Assembly: GCA_964242595.1 (NCBI GenBank)
Contig: CAXTBC010000010.1
Span: forward strand, 1-64,000
Reading direction: 5' to 3'
Origin: BOG-908 sp964242595
GTDB taxonomy: Bacteria; Pseudomonadota; Alphaproteobacteria; Acetobacterales; Acetobacteraceae
Length of the DNA stretch: 64,000 nucleotides
Under the pieces are notes generated by a model. The model ran no database searches and was not told where the DNA came from. It was given only the letters and a program-made list of their open reading frames with translations. Shown here one piece after another: positions 29,314-36,439 of the stretch (position 1 is its first letter; the number at the start of each line of letters is the position of its first letter). The position numbers were made by a program, and so were the translations under genes.

Positions 29314-29937
29314 TCACGAGCTGTTCTCGCCTTGCCCGGTCCGCAACGCCGTTGCCACCTCCAACATCCTGCGCGCCTGGTGCTGCGCGGCGTTCAGGTC
29401 CTCCTTCCTCGGCGGCTTGTTGTCGGCACCGACCACTGCCGAGGCCCCGTAAGGCGATCCCGCCTCGAGCATCGACTCGTCGGTGTACCCCGTCGGCACG
29501 ATGATCATGCCGAGATGCGCCATCGGCGCGTAGAGCGACATGGTGACCACCTCGCTGCCGCCATGCGGCCAGGAGACCGTGGCGAGCGCACCGCCCACCT
29601 TCCCGGCGAGTTCGCCCTTCTTCCACTGCGGCCCTAGCTGGTCGATGAACGCCTTCAGCTCGGTCGCCATCGCGCCGAAGTAGCAGGGCGTCCCGAACAG
29701 GATCGCGTCCGCCCACTTGGCATCCTCGCTTGTCGGTTCAGGGTAGAGGCTGTTCATGCGCCGGGCGTTCTCGGTCCAGCCGTCGGACTTGGCCATCACG
29801 TCCGGCCCGACCACCTCGCGCGCCCTGCGGACGCGCACCTCGGCGCCGGCCGAGAGCGCGGCGGCGGCGGCGGCGGCGGCCAGGCTCTCGGTCGAGCCGG
29901 TCCGGGAGTAGAAGACGACCAGGAATTTCAAAGGCAT
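29314..29937 (-). CDS. wrbA: NAD(P)H:quinone oxidoreductase WrbA
   Basis: 207 residues, flavodoxin fold. The FMN phosphate loop is FYSRTGSTESLA at the N-terminus; GTPCYFGAMATELKAFID and the SWPHGGSEVVTMSLY.PMAHLGMIIV region are characteristic of WrbA. It is a tetrameric FMN enzyme reducing quinones by two electrons to avoid semiquinone radicals. The start is the ATG following GGAGGG; an upstream in-frame extension to 30120 is not protein-like. It is a single-gene unit, convergent with nothing. Confidence is high because length and motifs match the family throughout. Confidence 0.93.
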   Translation of the reverse strand: MPLKFLVVFYSRTGSTESLAAAAAAAALSAGAEVRVRRAREVVGPDVMAKSDGWTENARRMNSLYPEPTSEDAKWADAILFGTPCYFGAMATELKAFIDQLGPQWKKGELAGKVGGALATVSWPHGGSEVVTMSLYAPMAHLGMIIVPTGYTDESMLEAGSPYGASAVVGADNKPPRKEDLNAAQHQARRMLEVATALRTGQGENSS

Positions 29938-30211
29938 CAGACAGACCCTCCTTCCCCGCTGCGCCCGTGCGGCAATTGCCTGCGAGGCGGAGGGCGAAGC
30001 GAATGAGGTGCCGAATGGGCCTGTGCCAAGGTGAAAGCAAACAGGCGCTAGATACGTGAGCACGGCCGCCACCGCCGCCATGGGGGTCGCCCCAATCGGA
30101 ACCTCTCCGCGCGTCGACATCTTGAGAGGCGGTCAGCCGTCGTGCGCTGTCGTGCACGTCACGCCATGTCTTGGACATCGCGATGCAACCGGGCTAGCAG
30201 CAGGCTGCCTG

Positions 30212-30312
30212 TCTGTAGGAAACAGATGGGAGTCTGGGGCCTCAAGGCCCTGTGGCGGCCGCAGGGCGCCGTCGGTCCAAGCCCCTGCGTCGGGGCAGAG
30301 CCTCATGCTTGC
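30212..30312. repeat. Family A palindromic repeat, copy 7 (right half)
   Basis: AAACAGATGGGAGTCTGGGG, then CCTCAAGGCC in place of the usual palindrome, an inserted GC-rich segment and GGGGCAGAGCC. It is upstream of the phosphoesterase gene. The rest of the gene-free stretch 29938-30369 shows nothing recognisable; it must contain the wrbA promoter. Confidence 0.6.
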
Positions 30313-30369
30313 TTACAGTTTAAGGTTGTCCGACCATCACCACAGAAACTACTTTTGAAGCCTTCCTGG

Positions 30370-30852
30370 ATGCCCAGCAAAAGCGTCATCGGCTTGATCT
30401 CCGACACGCATGGGCTTCTCCGGCCCGAGGCGCTCGATCACCTGAAAGGTAGCGACGTCATCGTCCACGCGGGCGACGTCGGCCACCCGGACATCATCGT
30501 CGAACTTGCCCGCCTGGCGCCCGTCGTCGCAATCCGCGGCAACGTCGATAAAGGAGCCTGGGCGCAATCGCTTCGGGAAACCGAGATGCTCGAGGTTGAC
30601 GAAGCCACGACCGTCTACGTGCTTCACAATATCGGGGATCTCGACCTTGATCCCGCGACAGCGGGATTTCACGTCGTCGTCTCCGGCCACACGCACAAAC
30701 CGGGGTTCTTCCGAAAAGACCGGGTGCTGTACGTAAACCCCGGCAGCGCCGGTCCGCGCCGCTTCTCGCTGCCCATCTCCGTCGGGCGCCTTCTTGTAGA
30801 AGCCGGCGAAGTGTCAGTCGACTTGATGCAAATCGAGCCGAAATCCCGATAG
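30370..30852 (+). CDS. Metallophosphoesterase, YfcE/MJ0936-like
   Basis: 160 residues, complete small calcineurin-like phosphoesterase. Metal ligands are visible: SDTHG (Asp12, His14), HAGDVG (Asp36), RGNVD (Asn58) and SGHTHKPG. NPGS near the C-terminus is characteristic of the YfcE subgroup. These enzymes hydrolyse phosphodiesters with two divalent metals; the physiological substrate is generally unknown. ATG 30370 starts directly at the conserved N-terminus; a longer open frame upstream is made of family A repeat and is excluded. Confidence 0.9.
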   Translation: MPSKSVIGLISDTHGLLRPEALDHLKGSDVIVHAGDVGHPDIIVELARLAPVVAIRGNVDKGAWAQSLRETEMLEVDEATTVYVLHNIGDLDLDPATAGFHVVVSGHTHKPGFFRKDRVLYVNPGSAGPRRFSLPISVGRLLVEAGEVSVDLMQIEPKSR

Positions 30853-31279
30853 GTGAAGTCAGCTCCTCTGCCACGCACGAAAGTCTTGCTCTCGCCGAGT
30901 CGATTTGAAGTGTTCGAACGTGATCCATCCGGTCGGATGGAAGTCTTGTTGTTCTTGAAGCCAAGTTCGATTTTCCAGGCTGAGAGGCTCCATCCCCGGC
31001 GCCCCGAGCTTGAGCTAGAGCGATCCTGTCTTGACTGGGGGTCGCGTTCGTCTTTCCGGCAGCGCTCCGCTGGTGCGATCGGTTCATGGCCTACTTAGAT
31101 GCTGGCGAGCCGGCCCGAGACGTCGGCGGCACTGTCTAGCAGTTCGGACAACGCCAATGCGCAACTACCGCATCGCCTCATACCGCCGCTCAGAGTGATC
31201 GCGCCTCGCCGCCGGTCAGGTGGAAGCCGACTGCAGATTGGCAAACTCGATCATGAATGAATTCCCTTACAGCCTAGGA
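30853..31279. other. Spacer between the phosphoesterase and ssu genes
   Basis: About 430 nt with no convincing ORF, repeat or RNA structure recognised. It lies between two 3' ends (convergent), so no promoter is required here. Confidence 0.35.
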
Positions 31280-31346
31280 AGGACAGAACCGCGACAGCAC
31301 AGTCAAAAGTTTTTTGCTTCTTTTTTTTAAAAAAGAAGGCCTTCCT
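31280..31346. repeat. Family B hairpin repeat, copy 4 (single arm)
   Basis: CCGCGACAGCACAGTC, AAAAGTTTTTTGCTTC and a T-run/A-run hairpin ending GAAGGCC. It lies just 3' of the ssuB stop on the minus strand. Confidence 0.75.
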
Positions 31347-31360
31347 TGTCTTCCCTCCAA

Positions 31361-32164
31361 TCACCTTCCCAAAATCCGCCCCAACACCGCCGCCTCCACC
31401 TCCGCCAAAGCCGCCCCCGGCCGCCGCGGCCGCGGCAGATCAACCCGTACATCCATCGCCACCCCGCCATCCTCGATCAGCAATATGCGGTCTGCCAGAG
31501 TCGCCGCCTCGGCCACGTCGTGCGTCACCAGCACCGCCGTGAAACCCGCCTTCAGCCACACCGCCTCCACCAGCGCCTGCATCTCCAGCCGTGTCAGCGC
31601 GTCCAGCGCGCCCAGCGGCTCGTCCAGCAGCACCAGACGCGGGTCGGCCGCCAGCGCGCGCGCCAGCGCTACACGCTGGCGCTGCCCGCCGGAGAGCACG
31701 CGCGGCCACTCGCCTGCGCGGTCGGCCAGGCCCACCGCCTCCAGCGCCGCCTCGGCGCGCGGGCGCGCCGCCCGCGGCAATCCCAGCGCCACGTTGTCGA
31801 GCACCCGCCGCCACGGCAGCAGCCGGCCGTCCTGGAACATGATCCGCACGCTGGCCGCCGCCGCCTTCGGGGTCGCCCCGCCCAGCAGCACCCGCCCGCC
31901 ATCCGGCTGGTCCAGCCCGGCCAGCATGCGCAGCAGCGTGCTCTTGCCCGATCCGCTGCGCCCCACGATGGCCACGAACTCGCCCGGCGCCACCGACAGG
32001 TCCACGTCGTGCAGCACGGCTCGCGTGCCGAACCGGCGTCCCAACCCTTGCAGCTCGATGCCAAGCCCGCGCTGCGCTACGGGCAGCTGCGCCACGCGCA
32101 CGCGGCTGACGGCCGGCGCGCTGCGCGCCAAGAAACTCACGCCTGGCTGAACGACGGATGCCAT
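31361..32164 (-). CDS. ssuB: Aliphatic sulfonate ABC transporter ATP-binding protein
   Basis: 267 residues. Walker A GRSGSGKST, signature LSGGQRQRVALARAL, Walker B LVLLDEPLGALD and switch VTHDVAEAA are all intact. The sequence IMFQDGRLLPWRRVLDNVALGL is the Q-loop of the SsuB/TauB group. It energises uptake of sulfonates through SsuC. The ATG overlaps the 3' end of ssuC by 28 nt. It is the last gene of the minus-strand ssuA-D-C-B order. Taurine versus alkanesulfonate specificity cannot be told from this subunit; the neighbouring SsuD points to alkanesulfonates. Confidence 0.92.
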   Translation of the reverse strand: MASVVQPGVSFLARSAPAVSRVRVAQLPVAQRGLGIELQGLGRRFGTRAVLHDVDLSVAPGEFVAIVGRSGSGKSTLLRMLAGLDQPDGGRVLLGGATPKAAAASVRIMFQDGRLLPWRRVLDNVALGLPRAARPRAEAALEAVGLADRAGEWPRVLSGGQRQRVALARALAADPRLVLLDEPLGALDALTRLEMQALVEAVWLKAGFTAVLVTHDVAEAATLADRILLIEDGGVAMDVRVDLPRPRRPGAALAEVEAAVLGRILGR

Positions 32165-32904
32165 GCGAGCGCCCCCTTCTCGACCCGACGCGCCGCGCTG
32201 TCGATCAGCTTGCCCAGCACCGCATAGACCAGGATTCCCAGCACCACGATGTCGGTCTGCATGAACTCGCGCGCGTTCATCGTCATGAACCCGATCCCTG
32301 AGTTGCCGGCGATCGTCTCTGCCACGATCAGCGTCAGCCACATGATGCCCAGCGCGTAGCGCACACCCACCAGGATGGACGGCATCGCCCCTGGAAAGAT
32401 CACCTCACGGAACAGGGCTTCCCCGCGCAGTCCCTGCACGCGCGCCATCTCCAGCAGGCCGGCATCGATCGTGCGTATGCCGTGATACGTGTTGTAGTAG
32501 ATCGGAAAGAACACGCCCAGCGCCACCAGGAACACCTTGGCACTCTCGCCGATCCCGAACCACACGATCACCAGCGGTATCAGCGCCAGATGCGGCACCA
32601 TGCGCAGCATCTGCAGCGCGCTGTCGAACAGGTTCTCCGCCAGCCTGCTGATCCCGGCAGCCAGGCCGAAGCAGAACCCGAGCGAGCCGCCGATGGCGAA
32701 GCCCGCCGCCGCGCGTCCGGTCGACACCAAGGCGTCGCGCGGCAGTTCGCCAGACCGCAGCAGCCGCCACCCCGCCAGCAAAACCGCGTGCGGGGCAGGC
32801 AACTTGCGTGCCGGGACCAGGCCGGATGCGGTCAGCGCTTCCCACAGTAGCAGCAGCAGCACCGGCACCAGCCACGGCGCCAGGCTGCTTGCAACGCGCT
32901 TCAA
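32137..32904 (-). CDS. ssuC: Aliphatic sulfonate ABC transporter permease
   Basis: 255 residues, about six membrane helices, with the BPD-transporter loop ARVQGLRGEALFREVIFPGA.P (EAA motif). The start is a TTG whose last two bases lie inside the ssuD stop (TTGA), which begins the protein at MKRVASSLAPWL; no ATG or GTG fits the conserved N-terminus. This implies translation coupled to ssuD. Together with SsuA and SsuB it imports alkanesulfonates as a sulfur source. Similar permeases serve taurine or nitrate; the context decides for sulfonate. Confidence 0.9.
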   Translation of the reverse strand: MKRVASSLAPWLVPVLLLLLWEALTASGLVPARKLPAPHAVLLAGWRLLRSGELPRDALVSTGRAAAGFAIGGSLGFCFGLAAGISRLAENLFDSALQMLRMVPHLALIPLVIVWFGIGESAKVFLVALGVFFPIYYNTYHGIRTIDAGLLEMARVQGLRGEALFREVIFPGAMPSILVGVRYALGIMWLTLIVAETIAGNSGIGFMTMNAREFMQTDIVVLGILVYAVLGKLIDSAARRVEKGALAWHPSFSQA

Positions 32905-34049
32905 GAAGCGGCCGCCATCGTCGGCAGCCGCTCGTTGGCGATGATCTCGCCGAACGGCCCGTTCAGCGCCACCGCTGGCGCCGCGCCACCCTTGGCGTGC
33001 GACAGCGGCAGCAGCGGGAACAGCAGCTCGGCCACCCGGTACGCCTCTTCCAGATGCGGGTATCCGGACAGGATGAAGCTCTCCACGCCCAGCTCGCGAT
33101 ACTCCAGCAGCCGTGCCGCCACCGTCTGCGGGTCTCCCACCAGTGCCGTGCCCGCCCCGCCGCGCACCAGGCCCACGCCGGCCCACAAATCGGGGCTGAT
33201 CTCCAGCTTGGCGCGGCTGCCGCCGTGCAAGGCCGCCATCCGCTGCTGCCCCACGCTGTCGTAACGCGCGAACACCTTCTGGGCGTCGGCCACCACCTTG
33301 TCGTCCACGTAGCGGATCAGGTCGTTGGCGGCCGCCCACGCCGCTTCGCGCGTCTCGCGTACCACTACATGCAGCCGCAGCCCGAACTTGAACGTACGCC
33401 CACGCCGCGCCGCCGCCTCGCGCGCCACCGCAATCTTCGCCGCCACGTCGGCCGGCGGCTCGCCCCAGGTTAGGTACACGTCGCACTGCTCGGCCGCCAC
33501 CTCGATGCCGGCCGGCGAGGAGCCGCCGAACCACAGCGGCGGGTACGGCGTCTGCACCGGCGGGTAGTTCAGCCGCGCATCCTCTACTTGTACGTGCTTG
33601 CCGTTGAAGTTCACCGCCTCGCCGCTCATCACCCTGCGCCACACCTGCAGGAACTCGTCCGTCAGCTCGTAGCGCGCGTCGTGGGACAGGAACTGCCCGT
33701 CCCCCTTCAGCTCGACCGGGTCACCGCCCGTCACCACGTTGATCAGCAGGCGCCCGTCAGTCACCCGGTCCAACGCCGCGGCCATCCTGGCGCCCAGCAC
33801 CGGCGACATGATCCCCGGGCGCAGCGCGATCAGGAACCGCAACTGCCTGGTGGCCGGCGCCACCGCCGAGCCCACCACCCAGCTATCCTCGCAGGACCGC
33901 CCGGTGGGCAGCAGCATCCCCCAGTAGCCGAGCTGGTCCGCCGCCTGCGCCACCTGGCGCATGTAGTCGAACGTCAGCGCGCGGCCGCCTGTGGCGGAGG
34001 CCAAATAGCGTCCGTCGCCGTGGGTAGGGAGGAACCATAGGACCTGCAT
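32901..34049 (-). CDS. ssuD: FMNH2-dependent alkanesulfonate monooxygenase
   Basis: 382 residues, the usual size. Bacterial-luciferase-like TIM barrel with the SsuD hallmarks HGDGRYLA near the N-terminus, MLLPTGRSCEDSW (including the conserved Cys), LRPG.MSPVLGARMAAALD, LLINVVTGGDP and FILSGYPHLEEAYR. It cleaves C1-C10 alkanesulfonates to aldehyde plus sulfite using reduced flavin from a separate reductase. No ssuE reductase gene is in the cluster, so reduced flavin must come from elsewhere. A family B repeat separates it from ssuA. Confidence 0.95.
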   Translation of the reverse strand: MQVLWFLPTHGDGRYLASATGGRALTFDYMRQVAQAADQLGYWGMLLPTGRSCEDSWVVGSAVAPATRQLRFLIALRPGIMSPVLGARMAAALDRVTDGRLLINVVTGGDPVELKGDGQFLSHDARYELTDEFLQVWRRVMSGEAVNFNGKHVQVEDARLNYPPVQTPYPPLWFGGSSPAGIEVAAEQCDVYLTWGEPPADVAAKIAVAREAAARRGRTFKFGLRLHVVVRETREAAWAAANDLIRYVDDKVVADAQKVFARYDSVGQQRMAALHGGSRAKLEISPDLWAGVGLVRGGAGTALVGDPQTVAARLLEYRELGVESFILSGYPHLEEAYRVAELLFPLLPLSHAKGGAAPAVALNGPFGEIIANERLPTMAAAS

Positions 34050-34067
34050 GGCGGCGCTCCTTGATCA

Positions 34068-34137
34068 AGAGAAGAAAGGCCTTCTTTTCTGAAGAAAAGA
34101 AGCAAAAGACTTTTGTCTGTGCTGTCGCGGTGCTGTT
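34068..34137. repeat. Family B hairpin repeat, copy 5, inside the ssu operon
   Basis: GGCCTTCTTTTCTGAAG with AAAAGAAGCAAAAGACTTTTG and the trailing core CTGTGCTGTCGCGG. It fills the gap between the ssuA stop and the ssuD start, so the operon transcript would carry its hairpin. Confidence 0.75.
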
Positions 34138-34154
34138 CGGCTAGCGCGTCGCCT

Positions 34155-35093
34155 CTAGAACAGGACTGCATCTTTTAAATCCACCTTCACCGGGATCACG
34201 CCCAGGTCCAGCAGCGTGTCAGCGATGTCCTGCTGGGAGGCGGCGGCCTTGGCGTCCATCTTCTGCACGCCGAAGCTCAACCGCCCCACCGCGCGGTCCA
34301 CCGCCGCCGGGTCCATCCCCATCGCCGGCCCCAGCAGCCGCGCGACCTCGGCGCGGTGCGTATCGCCGTAGGCCTCCGTCTCGCGCAGGTCGTCCATCAC
34401 CACGCGCAACACGTCGGCCTGCTGCGTCGCGAACGCCCGCGTCGCCAAAAAAAACTGGCGGTTCTCGTCGATCACCCGCCCGTCCGGCGCCACGCCGTCG
34501 GAGACCACGCGCGTCTTCAGCGCCGTCTGCGCCGCGGCCAGATAAGGATCCCAGATCGCCCAGGCGTCCACGCTGCCGTTCTCGAACGCCGCGCGCGCGT
34601 CCGACGGCTTCAGGAAGACGCACTCCACGTCCGCCAACTTCAGCCCCGCTGTCGCCAGCACGCGCACCAGCAGGTTATGGACGTTGGATCCCTTGTTCAG
34701 CGCAATCTTGCGCCCCCGCAGGTTCGCAACGCCGTGTATGGCCGAGCCCTCCGGCACGATCACCGCCTCGCCATGCGGCGTCGCCGGCTCCACGCCCACA
34801 TACACCAGCGGCACCCCGGCGGCCTGCGCAAAGATCGGCGGCGCATCGCCCGCCGTGCCGAAATCCACGCTCTCCGCGCCCATCGCCTCCATCAGCGCCG
34901 GGCCGCCGAGGAACTCCGTCCATGTTACCCGCACGCCCAGTGGCGCCAGCCGCTTTTCCAGCGTGCCGCGCGCCTTTTCGAACACCAGCGTGCCGTATTT
35001 CTGGTAGCCGATGCGCAGCACCCGCTCCTGCGCGCCAGCCGCCCCGCCAAACGCGAGCACCACGGCCAACCCGATCGAAGCGGCGTATCGCAT
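34155..35093 (-). CDS. ssuA: Aliphatic sulfonate ABC transporter substrate-binding protein
   Basis: 312 residues. Signal peptide AASIGLAVVLAFGGAAGA with cleavage before QERVLRIG. The mature part is a periplasmic binding protein of the NMT1/SsuA group: RIGYQKYGTLVFEKA, SVDFGTAGDAPPIFAQAAGV and NGSVDAWAIWDPYLAAAQ. The ATG is chosen over one seven codons upstream because AGGAGG sits 5 nt before it. It captures sulfonates for SsuBC and is first in the operon; a promoter must lie in the 94 nt shared with the divergent short SDR-like gene. Confidence 0.93.
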   Translation of the reverse strand: MRYAASIGLAVVLAFGGAAGAQERVLRIGYQKYGTLVFEKARGTLEKRLAPLGVRVTWTEFLGGPALMEAMGAESVDFGTAGDAPPIFAQAAGVPLVYVGVEPATPHGEAVIVPEGSAIHGVANLRGRKIALNKGSNVHNLLVRVLATAGLKLADVECVFLKPSDARAAFENGSVDAWAIWDPYLAAAQTALKTRVVSDGVAPDGRVIDENRQFFLATRAFATQQADVLRVVMDDLRETEAYGDTHRAEVARLLGPAMGMDPAAVDRAVGRLSFGVQKMDAKAAASQQDIADTLLDLGVIPVKVDLKDAVLF

Positions 35094-35187
35094 TCCAACC
35101 TCCTGCGCGGTCACCGCCGTAGCATACTAAGAAAGTAGGATACAAGCCGAAGGTTCCGCGCTCCTCCTCGTGTGCTATCCCGCCTCC

Positions 35188-35652
35188 ATGCCCCTCCACG
35201 TTACCGGCACCTCCGCCCTAGCACACACCCTTCGCGCCATCCTCGCTCCGCTTTCCGCGCCCACCCTCGTCGTCACCGACGCGGCGCCCGACGCCCCGGC
35301 CATCATCGCCGCCTGCCAGGCCTTCGCCGCCGCCAACCCGACCGCCCTCATCCTCCTCGTCCTGCACGCCGCCCCGCCTGGCCTGGCCTACCTGCCCACC
35401 CACACCGCCAACGCCGCGCTCTGGGCCTACACCCGCCAGGCCGCGCTGCACTGGGCCCCCGCCGGCACCCGCATCAACGCCATCGGCCTCGGCGCCGCCC
35501 CCACTTTGCCCTTCGCCCCGCCGGACCAGGCCACCCAGCCCGCCTTCCCGCTCCCCGCCACCCCCGCCACGCCGGAGGACGTCGCCCGTACCGTCGCCTT
35601 CATCGCCGCCGCCTCCTCCATCACCGGACAAATCATCCGCCTCGGCGTATAA
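35188..35652 (+). CDS. Short SDR-like protein with degraded active site
   Basis: 154 residues, well below the roughly 250 of normal short-chain dehydrogenases. N-terminal VTGTSALAHTLRAIL resembles a worn-down Rossmann loop. WAYTRQAALHWAPAGTRINAIGLG aligns with the usual Y.ASK.AL..L...IRVN.I.PG region, but the catalytic Tyr and Lys positions appear as Ala and Gln. The C-terminus TPEDVARTVAFIAAASSITGQIIRLGV is a good SDR ending. It lies 9 nt before folB. SDR pteridine reductases (FolM type) also act on pterins, so a role in that pathway is possible, but the active site looks lost. A regulatory or vestigial role is equally likely. Confidence 0.6.
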   Translation: MPLHVTGTSALAHTLRAILAPLSAPTLVVTDAAPDAPAIIAACQAFAAANPTALILLVLHAAPPGLAYLPTHTANAALWAYTRQAALHWAPAGTRINAIGLGAAPTLPFAPPDQATQPAFPLPATPATPEDVARTVAFIAAASSITGQIIRLGV

Positions 35653-35661
35653 CCCCGCCCC

Positions 35662-36063
35662 ATGGACTCGCCCCGCCTCGCCAGCGCTGCCCTCCGCCTG
35701 CGCCACGTCTTCCTGCGCGACATGGTGCTGCCCGCCAGCATCGGCGTGCACCCCCACGAACACGCCGCCCCCCAGCGCATCCGCATCAACGTGGACCTCG
35801 CCGTCACCGACGACGCGGCCGCCACGCCCCGCCCCCGCGACGACCTGTCCCAGGTGGTGGACTACGAAACCATCGCCGCCAGCATCCGCGCCATAGTCGC
35901 CGCCGGCCACGTCCGCCTGGTCGAAACCCTGGCCGAACGCCTGGCTCGCTCCTGCCTCGCCGACCCCCGCATCCGCTCGGTCCGCATCCGCGTGGAAAAG
36001 CTGGACATTTTCGCCGACACCGCCGCCGTCGGCGTGGAAATCGAGCGCACCGCCGACGAATAA
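35662..36063 (+). CDS. folB: Dihydroneopterin aldolase
   Basis: 133 residues, complete. Family stretches: VFLRDMVLPASIGVHPHEH at the start, QRIRINVDLAV, DLSQVVDYETIAASIRAIV with the pterin-binding Glu, HVRLVETLAERLAR, VRIRVEKLDIF. It converts dihydroneopterin to 6-hydroxymethyl-dihydropterin in folate synthesis. It directly follows the short SDR-like gene on the same strand, most likely one transcript. A family B repeat lies before uvrC. Confidence 0.95.
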   Translation: MDSPRLASAALRLRHVFLRDMVLPASIGVHPHEHAAPQRIRINVDLAVTDDAAATPRPRDDLSQVVDYETIAASIRAIVAAGHVRLVETLAERLARSCLADPRIRSVRIRVEKLDIFADTAAVGVEIERTADE

Positions 36064-36267
36064 TCCCCTACCCCGCCCCGCTCCCAATATTTCCAAATCG
36101 AACACGATTCCGTGATGCCTCGATGACGGCCTGCTTGCGTCGAAGCCAGCAAAGTCCAGCACTCTTTGCCACCACGGCACGACGCCGCTTGCCTGTGGCC
36201 TGCAAGGCGCAATTCGTTTTGGCTGCGGAGCGACGCAATAACCCACAGGGTTATCCCCAGGCTGGCA

Positions 36268-36412
36268 GAAAAGGAAGCAAGGCCTTCTTTTTTGCAAAAA
36301 AGAAGCAAAAAACCCTTGCCCGGCTGTCGCGGACTTCGGCCGCCTGGCGCGCCCCAGGAACAAAAGCTTTTTGGTTCTTTTCCTCGATAAAGAACTGCTT
36401 GCTTTCCCCCGC
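36268..36412. repeat. Family B hairpin repeat, copy 6 (two inverted arms)
   Basis: Left arm GGCCTTCTTTTTTGC with AAAAAAGAAGCAAAAAACCC, centre CGGCTGTCGCGGACTTC, right arm AACAAAAGCTTTTTGGTTC with TTTTCCTCGATAAAGAAC. It ends under 30 nt before the uvrC start. Confidence 0.8.
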
Positions 36413-36439
36413 CCCGCGCCTCAACTCCGCCCCCACCCC

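Noticed and set aside
30142..30369. Upstream extension of the phosphoesterase
   Set aside because: Encoded by a family A repeat; the conserved N-terminus begins at 30370.
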